DNA of 64,000 nucleotides, from contig AP026126.1 of the NCBI GenBank assembly GCA_030295235.1, positions 1 through 64,000 of the forward strand, read 5' to 3'. Below are positions 55,507 to 64,000 of this stretch, piece by piece. Both the position numbers and the translations under genes were made by a program. The stretch comes from Fistulifera solaris (Eukaryota; Bacillariophyta; Bacillariophyceae; Naviculales; Stauroneidaceae). The stretch's first letter is position 1; every line of letters begins with the position of its first letter. The notes below the pieces were generated by a model. That model ran no database searches, was not told the DNA's origin, and saw only the letters and a list, made by a program, of their open reading frames with translations.

Positions 55507-57088
55507 ATTCCTTCAATTGAAAGCAAACGCTAGATTCATCAAAACGAAAAGGAAAGGAAGGCTTTCAATACAAGAACGGAGAAATGCAACCAACACAGCC
55601 GACTGTTTGCTGTTTTGCCTTGCGCCTTCGCGCCTTCGGTCGCCCTCCGAAATCAATGACCCCAACACACTTTCATTGCCTACATTCTAGTATGGTGTTC
55701 GTTGTTCTTGTACTTTTCCCACTGAACACTGAACATGCATCACTGTACCAGATTATTTACTCGATAAAAAGGGAAAGGATGGGATAATCTATTGGGCATT
55801 CTGTATTGAGCGGAGTAACATCATTTAAATAAGGGAGTGTCTGAGTCGTGAAAGCACAAATTTCTTGCTGTCATCCACCTTTCTCATTTCACAGATTTCT
55901 TATTGTCAAATTCACAATAAACTATGAAGTGGCTGTTCTTTCTTCTTGGTGTTTTTCAGTACTATCTATTGTAGTTTTTCGTCCATAGTCAATAGTCATT
56001 AGCCTTTTCTCGGTGCATAACTCGCGTGAGGTTCAGGATTAGTGACTAAAAATTCTGGTTTGACCAAGACCAGTCATTGGTCATTGGTCATTGGTCATCC
56101 TGTGACGTAAGACCCCTAATTATTAACCTCGGCTATTGGGCGACCGGCGACCGGCTACTGGTATAGACTATAGAGGGTACGCGCCACTCACCACTCACTA
56201 CACACCACACACCACTCACTTTCTATTTTTTTTGTAGAATTTTTGCATGATGAAATGTCTATTTACCCAAGTCGAAATTATTCCCGGTTCTTTCATTCAA
56301 AAGACAATATCGAAACGAGCTCGGGGATTCAGGGAGATGGCGATACAGGGTATCAGTATATTATTTGCTCCATACGCTATCTAGACTCACTTCTCTTCAA
56401 CTCAGCAAATTTCCCAAGAAGATAGAAACTGTAATCAAGGCTATAAATTCGTATTTTTTTTATGTTGCACATTTCATTCGCGTTTTGTAGTGTTGCTCTC
56501 TCTCTGCTTTCTTCACTGTGATCAGCTCCTTTTTACAAGTATGAAAAGAAAAGGAACATAGATTGGGCTTGGAACGGAGTTGTTCGTCTCACATTGACCC
56601 AAACCATATATCGAACAAAGAAATAAAGCTTTTTCTTGGACAAAAGCGCCAACGGCATTGCTGTAATTGTAGACTAAGTTGTCAACATGAAATTGTTTAA
56701 ATGAAAAGAAGTCATAGACAATGAGTTATAGTCTGCAGGCCGAAGACACCACAAGTAAACACGGCTGAACCAAGAGGTGTTTGGCACTAGTTCGGGACTG
56801 TCAGTCACGCATTGGAGGTCATGGTACAGGGCGGGGCACGTCACAAAATCGAGAACCTCTCGAACTCGAATTATTTTTTTGAAAACGCGAACCCTGCTCC
56901 GAACGAAGTCGATAAACAATCTCGTAGAAAGCCGAACGAAAAAAAAAGCATATTGCAAAGAATCTCAGGCCATTCGGATTCGGAGCAGCATCATTCCAAA
57001 ACAGAAATCAGTCGCAAACATCAAAAACAGCAGCAGCAACAAAAACAACAGCAACTTCAAAAGACACATTTAAAAAAACGCAACAACC
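55507..57088. promoter_or_regulatory. Intergenic upstream of the transhydrogenase gene
   Basis: About 1.6 kb. Contains a triple CATTGGT tandem (56074-56097) and an ACTCACC/ACACACC-rich stretch (56184-56221). The long leader just before the ATG at 57089 is rich in CAA, CAG and A runs (57021-57088). No gene is supported. Confidence 0.5.
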
Positions 57089-60000
57089 ATGTCGGATTTG
57101 AGAAATGCCGATGATCCTATCTGGATCGACAAAGTGTGGCTCGACACGATCGTCGTCGCCGGCTTGACGTGCTTCATTCTTTGTCTCATGGGTCTCTCAC
57201 AGGTGCGTTGTTTAGTTTTCGACAAGTCGACCATCCGTCTTTTGCGTTTCTCACGACAATTTCTTAAAAAAAGGTCCCCACGGCCAAAATGGGCATACTT
57301 TACGGCATTGCCGGAATGATTGCTCTTATCGTAGCATATTGGGTAGACGATACCTACACATACGATGAAGGAACGTGGTTGATTGCGGCCAGCATGGCGC
57401 CTGGAGCAGTAGCCGGTCTCATCAGTGCGGTGGTCGTAGAAATGACGGCTTTGCCGGAAATGGTGGGAGCCTACAATGGATTTGGTGGCTTGGCTGCCGC
57501 CGTAGCGGGGTACGGTTTGTATTTGGATCCAGGTGCAACATTTTTAGTGCGAGACGGAATACAAGTGGTCGAGCAAACAGACGAAATGTTGATTGTTCAA
57601 GCCATTGCTTTGTGGCTCAGCATTGTGATCGGTTTGATGACATTCACCGGGAGTATGGTGGCGACACTCAAACTGCATGGAACAATTGCTAGCAAGTCGG
57701 TCATGATTCCAGCGCGTGGACTCTACACGGCGGTCATCTTTGCTGTCATGGTTGTCTTCGGCGTACTGGCCTTTGCCGGGGACCAAACATGGAATGATCG
57801 TCAAGCCGGTATTGCCTACTTGGCTATTGTTGGAGCGGCAGCCGGCTTGTACGGATACACGGCTGTAATGGCGATAGGTGGTGGTGACATGCCAGTTAGT
57901 ATCAGCTTCCTCAATTCTTTGTCAGGATTTAGTACAACTGCTACTGGTTTCATGCTTTTCAATAAAGCACTTGTCGTTGCCGGAGCATTTGTGGGGTGCA
58001 GCGGAATCATCTTGACGATCATCATGTGCAAAGCCATGAATCGCAATGTCACCAATGTACTGCTCGGAGGCTTCGGTGAAGGGTCTTCCACGGAGCAAAA
58101 AGGAGCAAAGTCAAAAGATGACAAGGAGGGCGATGTAACGATGGTAGAAGCAAGCGAAGTGTTGGAAACGTTAACTTCGGCCAAGTCAGTTATTATTGTT
58201 CCAGGGTATGGCATGGTACGTTTCGATTTCGTGGCATACAGTGTCATGCAAATTTGTTATGTGCCTCTAACACAGCTGCACGAATTACTCCATTTAGGCG
58301 GTGGCCAAAGCACAGCATGCCATTGCCGAGTTGACAACTCGTCTTCGTCGTTTGGGCATTATGGTTCGTTTCGCCATTCATCCCGTAGCTGGGCGAATGC
58401 CAGGACATATGAACGTGTTGTTGGCCGAAGCACATGTTCCGTATGACATTACGGTCTCCATGGACCAAATTAATCAAGATTTCCCTTCGACGGATGTCGT
58501 GCTCATCCTTGGTGGCAACGATATTGTCAATCCAGCGGCACAAACGGATCCCGACAGTCCTATTGCGGGGATGCCTGTATTGGAAGTGTGGAAAGCCAAA
58601 ACAACGATTGTCATGAAACGAAGTCTTCGTGTCGGATACGCTGGTATTGAGAATCCATTGTTTTTGAAGCCCAACAATCGCATGTACCTCGGCGACGCCA
58701 AAGAAAGCACCGAAAAGCTGGTCGCGTTGGTCGGTAACGTGAACAAAGATGCTGTGAGTGACACTGACGGCACCCATCTGGATGATGAAGAGACGGCGGT
58801 TCCAACGTTATCCAAACAAGAAAAGGAGATGCTGCAATTTGCGGAAGATCTACCAAAGTTACGAGAAGCTGTCTTTCTCAGAGTTGGTGTCATTCGCGAA
58901 GTGGATCCAGATGAAGAAAAAGTCGCGATTGTACCCGCCGGTTGTAAAGACCTTATGAAACAAGGTATCCAAGTGTACGTGGAAAGCGGAGCCGGAGAAA
59001 AGGGACAATTCTTTGATTCCATGTACGAAGCAAACGGCGCGATTGTGCTTTCCTCCGCTCAACAAGTTCTGGATACGGCCGACATTTTGGTCAAGATTGG
59101 TGCCCCCACATTTCATCCAGACCTAAACCAACACGAAATCGACAGAATGTCAAACAAAACGTTAATCAGTTTCCTAGGACCCCGCACAGAACAAGGGAAA
59201 ACACTCATGACACGTGCCGTCGAGCACAAGGTCAATTTGTTGGCCGTTGATGCCATTCCCCGCATATCGCGAGCCCAAAGCCTCGATGTATTGAGTTCGC
59301 AAGCCAAAGTTGCCGGTTATCGTGCCGTGATCCAAGCCGCTTATCAGTTGCAAAAATTTTGCAATGGTGAGATCACTTCCGCGGGCAGTTTCGAACCTTC
59401 CAAATTCTTAGTGGTCGGTGCCGGTGTCGCGGGGTTGGCCGCCATCAGCACGGCCTCCAATCTTGGAGCGCACGTCCGTGCCTTTGATACACGATTGGAA
59501 ACCAAAGAACAAGTCGAATCACTCGGGGGACACTTTTTAGTGTTGGATTTCGACAGCGAGTCGGGTGGTGATGCGGCGGGGTATGCCAAAGTAATGAGTG
59601 ATGCGTTTTACGAAAAGAAATGGCCTTGTTTTTGCAACAAGCCAAAGAAGTGGATGTCATTATCACAACGGCAGCTATACCCGGCCGTCCGGCACCTGTG
59701 TTGATTCAAGCCGAACACGTGAACGCTATGAAGCCTGGCGGGGTCATTGTCGATTTGGCGGGTGGTAATTGCGCCTTGACCCGTCCGAAAGAAACCTATG
59801 TACACAATGGTATCACCATCATCGGCAGCGATATGACCAATCAAGCGATGAATTGGCAAGCTTCGACCATGTACAGCAACAATATCGTGAATCTGTTGGG
59901 TATGTTGTGCAAAGATCGGCAAATGAATTGGAATGCAAACGATCCGGTGATTCGTGGTATGACGTGTGTATGGAATGGCGATATATTGTTTCCTCCTCCG

Positions 60001-60477
60001 GAAAGTATGACGGCAACAGCTGCCGCACCGCAGCAAAATAGTAGTAGTACCAAGAACATTGCAACCCCAGAGAAGAAGAAACCAAGCCAACCAACGTTTC
60101 TGGAACATCGTCTTTGGGATTTGGCGTCCGTTCGTGAATTCTTGCTCGTGGGTGTGCTCGCGATCTTCTTTGCCGTGGTAGCCGCCTTTGCTCCCGTCGT
60201 GTTTTCCCAACAACTTGGTTACTTCATCTTAGCGGCATTTTTGGGTTATTATTTGATTGAAAATGTCAATTCGGCACTATTCAGTCCATTGATGAGTACG
60301 AGCAATGCTCTTTCCGGTGTGGTCATTTTGGGCGGTTTGCTCATGGTTTCGGTAGAGATTGGTTCTCCGACGAGTTGGTTGGGATGTATTTCGACGTGTG
60401 TCGCCGCGATTAATGTATTTGGGGGATTTGCGGTTTCGTATCGCATGTTACTCATGTTCAACAAAGAGAAGCTTTGA
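57089..60477 (+). CDS. Proton-translocating NAD(P)+ transhydrogenase, beta-alpha fused form
   Basis: About 1,080 aa in three exons (introns 57203-57273 and 58216-58297). The first half is PntB-like: eight or more membrane helices, then the NADP(H)-binding domain III ([58 protein letters not shown]). The second half is PntA-like: the NAD(H)-binding domain I ([51 protein letters not shown]), then an alpha-type membrane domain of about four helices at the C-terminus. The enzyme uses the proton gradient to transfer hydride from NADH to NADP+. Bacteria and animals have alpha before beta; the beta-alpha order seen here is known from some protists. One frame change sits at the A4 run 59613-59616 (GAAAAG), where one more A gives [15 protein letters not shown]. 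Confidence 0.9.

Positions 60478-64000
<3,523 letters not shown>

Noticed and set aside
24711-59616. Programmed ribosomal frameshifting as the general cause of the frame breaks
   Set aside because: Both missing and extra bases occur, in A, T, G and C runs, without a consistent slippery heptamer or downstream structure. Sequencing error is simpler; the GAAAAG subset is kept as a separate question.

Overview
This window is nuclear DNA from a compact eukaryotic genome. It has 28 protein genes I am confident of and a few smaller candidates on both strands. Introns are few, short (about 70-230 bp) and GT-AG. Intergenic spaces are mostly 0.2-1.8 kb. I see no rRNA, tRNA, CRISPR array, virus-like element or transposon. 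The gene set suggests a photosynthetic or secondarily plastid-bearing stramenopile, most likely a diatom. It includes a PFO/PNO-type pyruvate oxidoreductase, a transhydrogenase with the beta half before the alpha half, a sulfotransferase-like/aminotransferase fusion, an SDP1-like lipase, and several lineage-specific low-complexity proteins. The diatom assignment is inference.

Layout. 0.4-7.3 kb: an RG/repeat-rich protein with a W2 (eIF4G/eIF5-type) C-terminus, two tandem small Cys-rich membrane-anchored paralogs, and an HPPD-like dioxygenase. 8-21 kb: a RING-H2 membrane E3 ligase, PP1 phosphatase, three small genes of an unrecognised FYGIY-motif family, a sulfotransferase-like/BCAT fusion, a GH10 xylanase-like enzyme, the Paf1-complex subunit LEO1, and a PCMT with a long tail. 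21-36 kb: an LRR protein, a patatin-type TAG lipase, the YME1 (i-AAA) protease, two divergent FKBPs, TRAPPC2 (sedlin), an exportin-4-like protein and V-ATPase subunit F. 37-56 kb: a large disordered nuclear-type protein, two coiled-coil paralogs, the queuosine-salvage protein QNG1, and three large Ser/Arg/Lys-rich disordered proteins. 57-64 kb: NAD(P) transhydrogenase, followed on the same strand by the N-terminal part of pyruvate:ferredoxin/NADP oxidoreductase, cut by the window edge.

About half of the genes, including ones expected to be essential (PP1, YME1, exportin, transhydrogenase, PNO), contain one or more frameshifts. Nearly all lie in short homopolymers, and five sit in the same GAAAAG context. 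The simplest reading is uncorrected consensus error in a long-read assembly rather than pseudogenes. Coordinates below span the whole inferred gene across such shifts.

Functionally the region is mostly housekeeping: translation, transcription elongation, protein folding and turnover, trafficking, and redox/pyruvate metabolism. The less ordinary items are the FYGIY small-protein family, the FKBP ending in a CaaX-like box, the PCMT with an F-box-like tail, and the transhydrogenase-PNO pair.
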